A DNA stretch of 64,000 nucleotides from Periconia sp. R9002 (taxonomy: Eukaryota; Ascomycota; Dothideomycetes; Pleosporales; Periconiaceae). Position 1 is the stretch's first letter. Every line of letters begins with the position of its first letter. Where the stretch lies: contig JAMAHW010000014.1 in assembly GCA_023627715.1 (NCBI GenBank), positions 372,001 to 436,000 of the forward strand. The letters are read 5' to 3'. Position numbers and translations under genes: made by a program. Shown in pieces: positions 49,307-60,028 of this stretch. The notes beneath the pieces were generated by a model. It saw only the letters and a list, made by a program, of their open reading frames with translations. It ran no database searches and had not been told where the DNA came from.

Positions 49307-51233
49307 ATGGTCGCCGGAGGAGGAAGCGGAGGCGCGGCGATGCCGCTTGCGCAATATACGGGCACCCCTTCTGTCAAGGGCTCCTCAGAATCGATGCGCA
49401 TGGCGCTTCTCACACTTTCTCTGGTCGGGTTACAGTAGGCGCTTCCACTACACCTGCACTCGTGTGAGACGGCTATACTGACTCGTTTGCAGGATAACAT
49501 GGAATGTTGAAATGTGAGTCTAACTCGTACAACAAGCTACCGAAGCCACGAATCCCTCCGTCGTAAACGCACCCCATAAGTCGGCCCGCGGCTGATGATG
49601 GATAGGACATATTGTACACCATACCTACTAGAACTCGGTCTCACGAAGTCCATGATTTCGTTAGTTTGGATTGCTGGACCTTTGAGTGGACTCATCATGC
49701 AGCCTGTTGTCGGTGTGATCTCGGATCGTTCAAGAAACCGCTGGGGGAGGAGAAGGCCGTTCATGGTGGGAGGCACGGCGCTTGTGTCGCTCTTCCTCCT
49801 TCTGCTGGGCTGGACGAAGGAAGTGGTAAAAATGCTCTTCACAGACAAGGACACTGTTCGGAACGGGACCATTGTGCTGGCAGTCTTCAGTATTTATGGC
49901 ATCGACTTTGCTATAAACGCTGTACAAGGGAGTTGTAGAGGTCTTATAGTCGATACGCTGCCGATTCCAAAACAACAATTAGGGAGCAGCTGGGCTAGCC
50001 GCATGGTAGCGGTAGGGTCGCTACTGGGATATGGAGCTGGAGCCATCGATCTTGGAAAGGTGTTTGGGTCTCTTTTGGGTGATTCACAATTTAAGCAGCT
50101 GACAGTGGTTGCGGCTTTGAGTCTGTGTCTCACTGTTGGCATCACGAGCTGGGCTGTTAATGAAAGGGTACTTATCACCGATGGCCTCGAGGGACAGGAG
50201 AAGCTCGGCCCTTTGGATGTCTTGAAAACCATTCACAAGTCCGCCATGCATCTCCCGGCTGGTATTCGAGCAATCTGCCATGTCCAGTTTTGGGCGTGGA
50301 TCGGTAGGTCCAACAACCAGGGAATTCTAATGAATAGTGCTAACAGATTGGCATAGGTTGGTTTCCATTCCTTTTTTACTCAACGACATGGGTTGGAGAA
50401 ATATATCTCCGCTACGATGCACCAGCTGAAGCGAAAGTGGACGATCTCACGGGGAAAATTGGTCGTATCGGATCTATGGCTCTGATTGCCTTTTCTATCA
50501 TCACTTTTGTTATGAGTGTGGTTCTCCCTTTCTTCGTTCGAAATCCTGAAGACGAAACAAGGCATGGGTTCACGCCGCGTCCACCACCAAGGATAGCATC
50601 CTTTGTCACTGACATCGAGAAGTACAAGCCAAGCTTGTTAAATATGTGGATGATGAGCCATTGCATCTTTGCGGTGTCCATGGCTATGGCGCCGTTTGTG
50701 CAAAGTTTGAGGGGCGCCACAATCATCGTTGCCGCTTGTGGAATGTGAGTTTCATTTCATTCGATTCATTTGATAGTGTATGCAGGGTTTTAACAAACTA
50801 TAGTTCGTGGGCCGTATCTTGCTGGGCGCCTTTCACGTTTCTTGGAGTGGAGATTAATCGCCTGTCCCAATCTGGTCCTAGCTACGGTCATCTAACGCGG
50901 CAATCGATCGAACTAGAATCGCCATTGCAAGTGCACAATCACGGCGCCGAGAATGTTTCCGACTCCACGGGTGAAAGCTCAGGAAAATACCTGGGGATTA
51001 TGAACTTGTATACGACTCTGCCTCAATTTGTCGGGACTGGCATCTCGTGGGTTGTGTTTTCCCTGCTGGAGCCTGGCAAGAGCCCCGAGCTGTCTAAAGA
51101 AGGTAATGCGAGCGAACGCCATAGTACAGACGGGCCGAATGCTATTGGTGTCTGTTTATTCATTGGGGCGATGTGTGCTGGAGTTGCTGCTGTGGCCACA
51201 AGAAGGTTGAAACGTCTGCAGAACTACTCATGA
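49307..51233 (+). CDS. SUT-type sucrose/alpha-glucoside proton symporter
   Basis: Exons 49307..49434, 49493..49513, 49606..50303, 50357..50744, 50804..51233; 554 aa. Exon 2 is 21 nt. Splicing gives SLVGLQ|ITWNVEM|TYCTPYLLELGL, the conserved helix 1 of SUT/GPH transporters, followed by SLVWIAGPLSGLIMQPVVGVISDRSRNRWGRRRP (helix 2 to loop 2-3, with the RWGRRRP signature). Twelve helices are expected; later marks are GWFPFLFYSTTWVGEIYL (helix 7) and ISWAVSCWAPFTFLGVEI. A central loop carries acidic residues. Fungal relatives import maltose, sucrose or other alpha-glucosides with protons across the plasma membrane; the sugar here is not known. No hydrolase gene lies nearby. Confidence 0.9.
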
Positions 51234-52282
51234 CACTATCAGTACGCTTGCGCAAGTTCATGTGCCACAGAGAGGGAAATGGTTCTCAAAAAACTCAGAG
51301 CATCGCGCCAACGTAGCGCGGCGTGGTATAGGGTGGTGGATGGCTAGCTGGCCGGCTGATTTCTTCCAACATGGTGCTTTTGATAAAGGCGGACCCTTTT
51401 TAAACTTTTTTATTTTTGGATCGAAACCGGGGCGATGGCAATGGCGGCGCCAGGAAAGATTTTTTTTTCTCCCTTTTTCCCTTTTCCTGCGTCCATCCAG
51501 GGCCTCCGCTTTGTTCTAGAAAAGACGGTGTTCTAGCATGTACACGGTATGCATGCGGCGTCAGCAGGAGTTATGGGCGCAGGGTATATTGACCAGGGCC
51601 ACAGCGACAGATGAATGATCAACCATAGATGATTGGCTGCGTAGACAAACCGCGGCCAAGTCCGGCGATGCCATGAAGCTTTTGCAGAGTGCTGTGACTG
51701 AGGTGTCGTTGCAGCACCTGAGTGGCACAGAGCGTGGAGCGATTGGTTGGATACATGTGCTCTTTGTGGCAAGGGCTTTGATACATGGATGGCAGAGAAA
51801 AATGAATGCAGCCATTTGAGTGGTTATGATCATGTCTGCCATTCTTTTGACGTTCATATGTACATAGCACGTATTCTACGCAAGTGTGCATGGTCTTGGT
51901 TTTGGTACTGCGCGGCTTCCCCAAAGTGATAGGAGCACTACCCTACCTACATACAATTGCCCACCTCGATCCTTACTTACCTTACCTACGCACGCGTGCA
52001 GTCGCATCATTCTCGCTCGCCCTCTCTCTTCCTGCAGTCTTTCGCTGCCCGCCACTCAGGTTGCCGACACAAAAACACACACGTCTTCCTCCTTGTCCCT
52101 CTGGTCACTCCGGCCACTCATTGCCCGTTTACATCACCGCTTGAGCCGCCCGAGCGTCGGCTAGCCTAACCAAGTTACATAGAGGGGCAAAAACCAACGA
52201 ACAATTCTGCAAAGCGTCTTGAGTTCGTCAACAACCACTGCAATTCTCAACAACACCAAAACACAACCGCCCAGTCGCCAAC
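51234..52282. other. symporter 3' region and NAP1 promoter
   Basis: 1049 bp. Near 51464-51488 is a pyrimidine-rich tract (ttttttttctccctttttccc). tacctacc steps recur near 51940-51990. No gene seen. Confidence 0.35.
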
Positions 52283-53780
52283 ATGTCTGAGCCTATCCGC
52301 AACAAGAAGCTGGACTCCATATCCGCGCCGTAAGTATTCCTTTCCTTTGTGCACAGCAAAATCCTCAGCACCCAGTTTTCGGTGCCGAAATCCATGACCG
52401 CCACAAACATCAATCCTGCAGAACGCTCACAGCACCTCAACCAGTACGCCGCAAAACACTCCCGCAAATGCCGCTCCCATATCCTCGCGCGCCCAGCAGC
52501 CTGGTGTAGCCAGCATCAAGGAAGGTACGTCGTGCTCATCATTCCCGCCCTTACCCCTCATGGCCGCGCAAGTGCTTGACCGCTAATCTGCCCCGTCTGC
52601 AGAGGACATCAGTGCCGCTGCCGGTCTCTTTGCTGCCAACCCCGCCCTCGTCCACATGATGCAGGCCAAACTCGGTTCTCTGGTCGGTCGATCAAGTGGC
52701 TACATCGAGTCGCTGCCCGTCTCGGTCCGCCGTCGCGTCGCTGGCCTCAAGGGCATCCAAAAGGAGCACGCAAAGCTCGAGGCCGAATTCCAAGAAGAGG
52801 TCCTCCAGTTGGAGAAGAAGTACTTCGCCAAGTTCACACCACTGTACCAAGACCGCGCAAAGATCGTAAACGGCGAGTCTGAGCCGAGTGAAGACCAGGT
52901 CAAGGTTGGCGAGACCAAGGACGAAGAGGACGAGGATGAGAACCCCGTGCCAGAGGAAGAGATCAACAAGGATGAGGGCAAGGACGTCAAGGGTATTCCC
53001 GAGTTCTGGCTCAGCGCCATGAAGAACCAAATTTCTCTCGCCGAGATGATCACCGACCGGGATGAGGCTGCGTTGAAATCGTTGACTGATGTCCGTATGG
53101 AATACCTCGACCGACCTGGTTTCCGCCTCATCTTCGAGTTTGATGAGAATGAGTTCTTCACCAACAAAACCATCACCAAGACCTACTACTACCAGGAGGA
53201 GAATGGCTATGGTGGTGACTTCATCTACGATCATGCTGAAGGTGACAAGATTGATTGGAAGGCTGGCAAAGATCTTACTGTCCGAATCGAGAGCAAGAAG
53301 CAGCGCAACAAGAGTACGTAGAACCTCCTTCCTGACGAACACACCAGCTGATTAGACTACAGACACCAAGCAGACCCGAGTGGTCAAGAAGACCGTCCCG
53401 ACGGAGTCGTTCTTCAACTTCTTCGACCCACCCAAGCCTCCTCAGGATGAGGACGACGGTGCATCCGACATTGAAGAGCGCCTTGAGCTTGACTACCAGC
53501 TCGGCGAGGATATCAAGGAGAAACTCATTCCCCGTGCCATCGATTGGTTTACCGGTGAAGCTCTTCAGTACGAAAACATTGAAGACTTTGACGAGGGCGA
53601 GTTCGAAGACGAGGATGATGAGGACGAGGATGAGCTTAGCGACGAGAGGGATGAGGATGATGATTCGGATGAAGAGGTATAGTCACCTTTCGATACGTCT
53701 GCATCAAGATACTAACATTTGATACTCAGGGCGACGGCACAAAACCCAAGCAGGAAGCTGCTGAGTGCAAGCAAAGCTAA
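52283..53780 (+). CDS. NAP1: nucleosome assembly protein 1
   Basis: Exons 52283..52329, 52433..52524, 52603..53313, 53363..53676, 53730..53780; 404 aa. Core NAP fold: [54 protein letters not shown] (long dimerisation helix), [12 protein letters not shown], and the earmuff region with [20 protein letters not shown]. An acidic tail ([11 protein letters not shown]..) binds histones. The last exon ends in AAECKQS, a CaaX-like box as in human NAP1L1 (which ends CKQQ), so it may be farnesylated. NAP1 shuttles H2A-H2B and assembles nucleosomes. The acceptor of exon 2 was chosen by frame (cacag at 52432). Confidence 0.94.
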
Positions 53781-54625
53781 AGGTTGAGATTTCTGTCCGA
53801 CATTGCCGGCTGGCATTTCTTCGGCTTGTTCACTTTGATTTAGACGCTGGCATAATAGTGTCCATCCTGACTCGACAGTTGTTGGGCCTGTGTTTCTAGC
53901 TACACATTACCCGCATTCTTCTTTCCGCTCTCAAACTCCTTCGACTACGGCGAGCTTGGCTCCCGGTATAATTTGCTCTCATATATGAAGCACGGGTTGG
54001 AGGGTCTTAGTCGCCGGGCTAGCTATCGGACGCTCCATTAACTATGCTGTTTTCCCTTCGTATCCCCTTCTGTCACCAGCATCCTACACCAGAGTAACAG
54101 CACGAAATTTCATCAGGCTTGGGGTTATGCACCAGGGGGGTGAAGTCACAACATGTACCTTTTTCTCCGTTGTTGGCTTTTGCAAAGTTATGGGTTCGGG
54201 GTTCAGTGCGTTCGTTTCATGGTAAAAGTTTGAAGGTTAAGCTTCCCGTCAACGGAGGCACATGAAGAGAGAATTCGATGTCGTAGGTAGTCCGAAACTT
54301 TCCAGGCGTCTTCTTCAATACATCCTTACCCTGATCCACTGTGCCACCATTTTTTATTTTTACTTTCTTTGACCCTGTCGTGCACGCCGTAAACAGATTA
54401 GCGCGGGGCTCATGAGTGTGGCTTGTCTTGCGTCTGCCATTGCGGGGTAAATTTCGGGTCCAGAATTTTTTTTTCCGGAGCAACAAAACAATTGGGATCT
54501 GCAGCGAAAAACAACTCTACAATCTTTTTGATTTCATTCATTGTCCGGAACTCACGTGGGAGACTGCTTCAATCTTATTCCACGAATTACAAATCATTAA
54601 AGCTCTCATTTGGAGCAACACAGCC
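53781..54625. other. NAP1 3' region and FAP7 promoter
   Basis: 845 bp between tandem genes. A 90-codon Lys-rich frame on the minus strand (54217..54486) has no family resemblance and is not called. No RNA gene recognised. Confidence 0.35.
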
Positions 54626-55229
54626 ATGCCGCGCAAGCTTCCCAACATTGTAATCACGGGCACGCCCGGCGTAGGAAAGACAACCCACGCAGAGCAGGTA
54701 GCAAAAAACTTGGGGTTCAAACACATATCCGTCAATCAGATTGTCAAGGATGAAGGATTTCACGAGGGTAAAGATGAAGAGCTCGGGAGCTGGATAGTAG
54801 ACGAAGACAAGGTACATAGATTCTGCCCCTTTGATTGCAGATACCGAGCATAGCTGACCGCCGATTTCCTAGCTCCTCGATTACCTAGAAGCGACCTCGC
54901 TCTCTGAGACGGGCGGCTATATCCTCGATTTCCACGCCTGCGAGCTCTTTCCCGAGCGATGGGTCGACCTTGTCATCGTGCTTCGCTGTGATTCTACCGT
55001 CCTGTACGATCGCCTGACCGCGCGTGGCTACAAGGATAAGAAGCTAGAGGAGAATATGGATAGCGAGATCATGCAGGTGCTGCTCGAAGAGGCGCGCGAG
55101 AGCTACAAGGAGGAGATTGTAGTCGAATTGAAGAGCGAGAATGCCGACGACGTCGAGTCGAATGTTGAGAGAATCGAGCAGTGGGTTGAGCAGTGGAAGA
55201 AGAATCAGGAAGAGAATGCGGATGCATGA
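54626..55229 (+). CDS. FAP7: adenylate kinase 6 / ribosome biogenesis factor Fap7
   Basis: Exons 54626..54811 and 54873..55229; 180 aa. The N-terminus PNIVITGTPGVGKTT has the P-loop (residues 12-19). Further Fap7/AK6 marks are HISVNQIVKDE, the lid-region DFHACELFPERWVDLVIVLRC, and RLTARGYKDKKLEENM. The C-terminus is the usual acidic helix (VERIEQWVEQWKK). In yeast it binds uS11 (Rps14) and is needed for the final 20S pre-rRNA cleavage; it also has adenylate kinase activity. The unspliced frame runs into the intron at VHRF and stops; the join DEDK|LLDYLEA is conserved. Confidence 0.95.
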
Positions 55230-55423
55230 TGACGTTAATCGATGGGCATATGAGGGCGTAGTCGACGATTACTTGTAAGATTTCAAAATGTGCCCGTATG
55301 GTGAGTAATCTTCTTATTTTTATCGCTTCACCTTTCTTTCCTCATCATTCCGATACCGTGCGCAACGGGTTGCAGGAGAAGCAGATGGGGAAATTTGGAA
55401 ATGGCGCTTCATCCATCCGGCCA

Positions 55424-56350
55424 CTAAACCTCAACTTTGCTCGCCAACCATTCCTTTAGCTTGTCCAACGCTTTTCCTCGGTGCGAAATCTTGTTCTTCT
55501 CAGTCTTGTCCATCTCCGCATACGTCTGCCCCTCATACTCGAAGCAAGAATCCCAGCCTGTATCATTATTAGTTCCATCCTGTCACCACCGCTAATTCAT
55601 TTCTCAAATTATCGGAGAGGAAAGAAACTTACCAAAGACTGTAGGACCCCTGCTCTCAACGAGCTTTCCATCTGTACGGCCTTGGAAGAGGATGGGCTCG
55701 TGTCCGGGGCCGGCGCTGTAGCCGAATGTGCAGACTGCTTGCGCGGATTTGTCTTCAAAACCTTCGAGCAGTTTGTGCATTTGCAGCGGGCCGAGAGCGA
55801 GCATGAACCATTTGCTTTAGAGCATGTTAGATACGTGGGATACAAGTATAGACAGGATGGGGTAAAGAGGGCGATGGAGAGGAATGGCAACTGAAAAGAA
55901 GAGCGAAATATGAATTCAAGATGGGTAGGGAGACGATACAGTTTCCAATTGGTGATTTCGGATCGCGAGAGGGAGGAGGAAGGAAAGGATCACATACATG
56001 TATGGCCCTGGTAGATCATTCATAGCTTTGAAGCAAAGGCATGTGTCTTCTACCAAAACAGGTCCATTGATCTATTTTTTGAGTTTCGTGTCAGTCATAT
56101 GACCATGTTCATGCAATTGATCTCACGATCTGTCCCTGGGAAATGGAGTGAATTCACGCACTGCTTCAGCGGCTCGGCGACACTTGTCTTTGGTGACTTC
56201 CTCGACGGTGCCCTGAATCTCCACTAAATCGACATTCTGGTTGCGTAGCTCGATGACGCCGTCGAGTATGGCTTGAACTTCAGCGAGCTTGTTCTTGTTT
56301 CCCGTGATGAAGTTGAGGTGCTTTGGTACGGCTGCTGAGGTGGACGACAT
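55424..56350 (-). CDS. HAM1: inosine triphosphate pyrophosphatase
   Basis: Exons 56162..56350, 55998..56071, 55633..55814, 55424..55557; 192 aa. Start chosen at [22 protein letters not shown], because TGNKNK (residues 16-21) is the family N-terminal motif and a more upstream ATG at 56485 adds 45 unrelated residues. After splicing come [70 protein letters not shown] and [15 protein letters not shown]. It hydrolyses ITP, dITP and XTP to the monophosphates, cleaning the nucleotide pool. It acts in the cytosol as a dimer. The donor gtgcgt of intron 1 gives an Ala-Ile joint. Confidence 0.95.
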
Positions 56351-57417
56351 GGTGCAATGGCACGCGTGGACGTTGACGTAGGTGGGGTTTAGTAATCCCA
56401 GGAAGTCGGTGGTGAGATTGTTGTAGCCAGTCGGGGAGAAGAGTGATTCAGACAAAGTCTTTCGGAGATGCGCTAAATGTGTCACTGTGGCTCGGGAGTG
56501 GTTGTGTGGGGCTGGTGTGTGTATGGAGGACGCTTGATGCTGATTATTTTATGATGATGATTACGGCGTTGGTGAGAATTCTCTGCTGGTTGGATGGAGT
56601 ATATGTATGATAATCACAGTCATCTAGTTGGATTCCAAATATACTCGTCCAAGCGGTCGAGCAATTCCGCGATTATGAAATGACAATTGGCGATTTGATA
56701 AGCAGGGCCTCGAGATGCGACCAGATGTACAGGTATGACTGGCTACTGTACAGAAAACGAGGCTTATTACTTGGCTCGCATAGCCATTGACTCAACGCGA
56801 CGACAGGGATGCTGATGCTACCCTGTGTGGCTGCTCGCAAGCTGAATACCTCGCACAACGGTTTTTTTTTCCCTTCGCATCGAGGTGTTGTTGCAAGGGC
56901 AGAATTGCCTAATTGCCTGTTCACAAGGGCTACGCCGCTGCGTGGGAGGAACAGGGGAAGAGGGGGCGCAGGCACGCCGCACGCGGGCTTCTAGCGCAGC
57001 TTCTCGAACGGTACCCCGTTCCAGGTCCCAGGAACCGTTTTCCATCCCGTCACCCACCACTCTACCCACTCGTACACACACCCCCAACACCCTGACAGCA
57101 CACTAACCACGCCCGTCTCGCAAAGGACGATATCATCTCAGCTCTAGGGTTGACTAAGCCGCCCTGCAGCCAAAGAGGTCACTTCATGGACTGAGCGCCC
57201 GTCCACGTCATACAACACCGCAACTGCCTTTCTATTGCCTACTGGCTTGCTGACCTCTGTCCTCATCCATCGCAGCCTGTTGCTAGAAATCTGCTGACCG
57301 ACTGCCTGCTTCACCGACGTCCCACACGCAACGTCGTGAGCCCCACTGCTTGCACCTGGGTCGGTGACTTTTTTTACTCTGGCGGTGTGAACAAGAAAGA
57401 GGCAGAAGGATTTCGCG
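56351..57417. promoter_or_regulatory. divergent promoter ITPase/P450-like gene
   Basis: 1067 bp between divergent start codons. Contains a GC-rich patch (about 56945-57000) and a T-run at 56863-56871. No gene with family resemblance. Confidence 0.35.
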
Positions 57418-59422
57418 ATGGCCTTCAAGGGCCTGTTGGTGGGCGTGTATGCCTCGAATGGGGCTATAAGAGCCATGTTTCTCCCTGTGCTGTACTTGCT
57501 GCTCAGCGCTCCGCTTCTTTCGGTTCTCGCCTACTATTTTCAAGCCAAGACTGCATTCTTGAATCAACTCATTCGAGATCAAAATCCAGCCGATATCCTC
57601 TTGCAAGTTGTCATCTCCATAATTGTCTTTACGTTACCCACTCGTCTCTTGTCTGGTAGAAACTGGAAAAAAAGCAACAATGAAGGGAAGAGACGGGTAC
57701 AACAGATCCCATACTGGATCCCAGGCCTGCGGAACTGGTTCAACGTAGTGTTTGGGGGCGAAGGGTGGTTGAAAGGCGTCAGGTATGCTTGGAAATGTGA
57801 TTCCACGAAGAAAAAAGACCTTGGCTGATGATCTGTCAAGCGAGACTGCGTTTCTTCCACTTTTTGCGTACAATGTTGCTGGGACAAAGCACAACGTGGT
57901 CCTGTCCCAGCAGCTACTCGATCAACTGTTCAAGAAGAAGGACGACTTGGAAGAATCTGATGTAAGCGAGTGGGCACCGCTCCGGAACGCATTCAACATG
58001 CCCAAAAGTTTGGCTAGACGGTACTTTGACATCAAACCCGAAATGCTCAAGGTTGTGGAGAAGCAGATCTTCCAGGGCAAAGAGATGGAAAAGCTACTGG
58101 CGTCTACTTACGCACTCCTGTCCGAATCACTACCAGATCTCATCACCTTCAATGCTTCGCTTGTCGATCAAATGGCCTGGGAACGAGTAGCCAGCATTGA
58201 GCTGACGGACGGAGTTGAGGAAGCAGAGTGTGAGCTCTTCACGCTTCTGAACGAGTTTTTCTGCAGCGTCTTCATCCCTCCTATCACCGGCGTCCAGTTT
58301 GCAGAATCTTATCAACTCCTCGCCTCGGATCTCGCTACCTTCAACCAATACTACTATGCGCTTGCGAATAATGTCCCGCGTCTCTTTCCATTGGCTGGAC
58401 TCCCCGCAGCTATTTTGGCGAAGAACAGGCTGCTTCAGAACTTCGATAGGCTATTTTACGACCTTGCCAATCCACCAAAGAAGAAAACGATGGAAGATGA
58501 TGAAAGCTTGAGTGGAGAAGAGATGGACGCCGACATGCCAACACCTTTCTCGATTTTAAGCAAACTCTTCACCAAATTTGATATAGAGTATTCGGCTCGA
58601 TCAACGCTGGCATTGAACATCTTACACAGCATATTCTCAGAGATTGTGCCCTTGGCAAATTGGACAATATTGCACGTCTACAAACACTCCGACCAGACCA
58701 AAGACGAGCCAGAAACTCTTATCGAAAGGATCCGCTCAGAGACCAAAGCATGGGCAGAGGCTGCTCAACCGCCTTCATTACACCCCTTGTTTCCAGCACC
58801 ACCGGAGATATCCTTCTTTGGCACAGCAAAACCCACCAATTTGGCATCGTTTCCTCTCTTGCGGTCTTGCATCAGCGAAGCAAGGCGTTTGTATAGATCC
58901 TCTTTGTTCACGGTCGCCGTCACAAAGCCCATTACCCTCACCGAGCAGTCCAATATTCGGCCCGGGGCCCAGGAACAGTGGGAACTGGACGTTGGCTCCC
59001 AGGTAGACATTGGTTTCTCTCAAACCCTGATCAATACGTCAACTGCCAATTTCCTCTCTCCAAACGAGTACAAACCAGATCGTTTCATCGACACGCCGCC
59101 GCCTTCATCCGTCACCACTTCTCCCAAGGCAAATGAACCCTACACAACAGCGCTACTTCTGGCCCTCGTGAGTGGTATCTTGCAGCTATGGGAGATCGCG
59201 CCCGCTCCCAAGAAAACCATTGCCGATCACTGGAACGAGGCGGCAACGGCTGCTTCTGGCGCCAAGATTACCGCTACTCCGGGTGAGAAGAAAACAGGGA
59301 CGTGGACGGTGCCCAAGGCGCAGGATGGAGCGAGCTTCAAAGTTCCGAAGAGGGAGCTCAAGGTGCGGATTCGAAGAAGAGGGGGGCTCAAGGAGCGGAA
59401 ATTGGGCAAGAATAGAATATAG
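57418..59422 (+). CDS. cytochrome P450-like protein lacking the haem-ligand cysteine
   Basis: Exons 57418..57782 and 57841..59422; 648 aa. The intron (58 nt) is the only one that reconciles the two frames, giving LKGV|SETAFLPLFAYNVAGTKHN. Two N-terminal hydrophobic segments (about 20-40 and 62-78) anchor it in a membrane. The body matches fungal CYP7/CYP8-like P450s: YWIPGL, NVAGTKHNVVLS, a K-helix ExxR (CISEARRLY, about 466) and PERF-like YKPDRF (about 534). The expected Phe-x-x-Gly..Cys haem loop is absent: no Cys lies after CISEA, and the text runs from PDRFIDTPPP to ALLLALVSGILQLWEIAP without interruption. It therefore should not bind haem the usual way. The C-terminus is basic (RIRRRGGLKERKLGKNRI). 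A pseudo-enzyme is likely; other folds cannot be excluded. Confidence 0.62.
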
Positions 59423-60028
59423 TTTAAGTGTTTCTAATATAAAGTGTTCTCTCCAATCGGCGTTTACCATTTCCTCGTGGGCAAGCAGTGACGCGCAACC
59501 TCCCAGATGTCGACTACAGAGTATATGTCAACAGTGCACGGGTGCGATGGAAAGGGCCATCCCAAAGCTACAGACGCTTGCGAAGTCTTGGTAGTTGAGC
59601 TAAAAAGGAGGCGTAGTTGCTAGGGATGCATTGCTACACGTGCTAATTCAGACGGCCCCCACTCTTCAGGATGCAGACGACCAATTAGCGACCAGGAGTA
59701 CGTGTCTTACATATGTACCGCGGCTTGCCTCGATGCATACTTCAACGTGCCTCAAGAACGTTCGAACACTCCTATTTCAACATTGACGAAAATTAATCCC
59801 CTTGATTATTTTTTTGCTATTTTTCTCTTCGCTTTGGATACACACAGCATTCGAGACGTTACTGTTGCCCTCGCGTGCCCCCTCCAATAGCCTAGCATCA
59901 CACCAACCACGCATTGAGAATCGTCAGGGGTTGGTGATCACGAGATCGAATTCTAGGCGTGGCTGAGCAAAAGAGGAGGGGTTCAAGGCGAAGGAAACTG
60001 TATTTTGAAAACGATTGAGCGCACCACC
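59423..60028. promoter_or_regulatory. P450-like 3' region and Leu3-type gene promoter
   Basis: 606 bp between tandem genes, no gene seen. The Leu3-type half-sites (CCGG..CCGG) were not recognised. Confidence 0.35.

Noticed and set aside
54217..54486. 90-codon Lys-rich minus-strand frame
   Set aside because: No family resemblance, no conserved motif, and it sits in the interval between NAP1 and FAP7.
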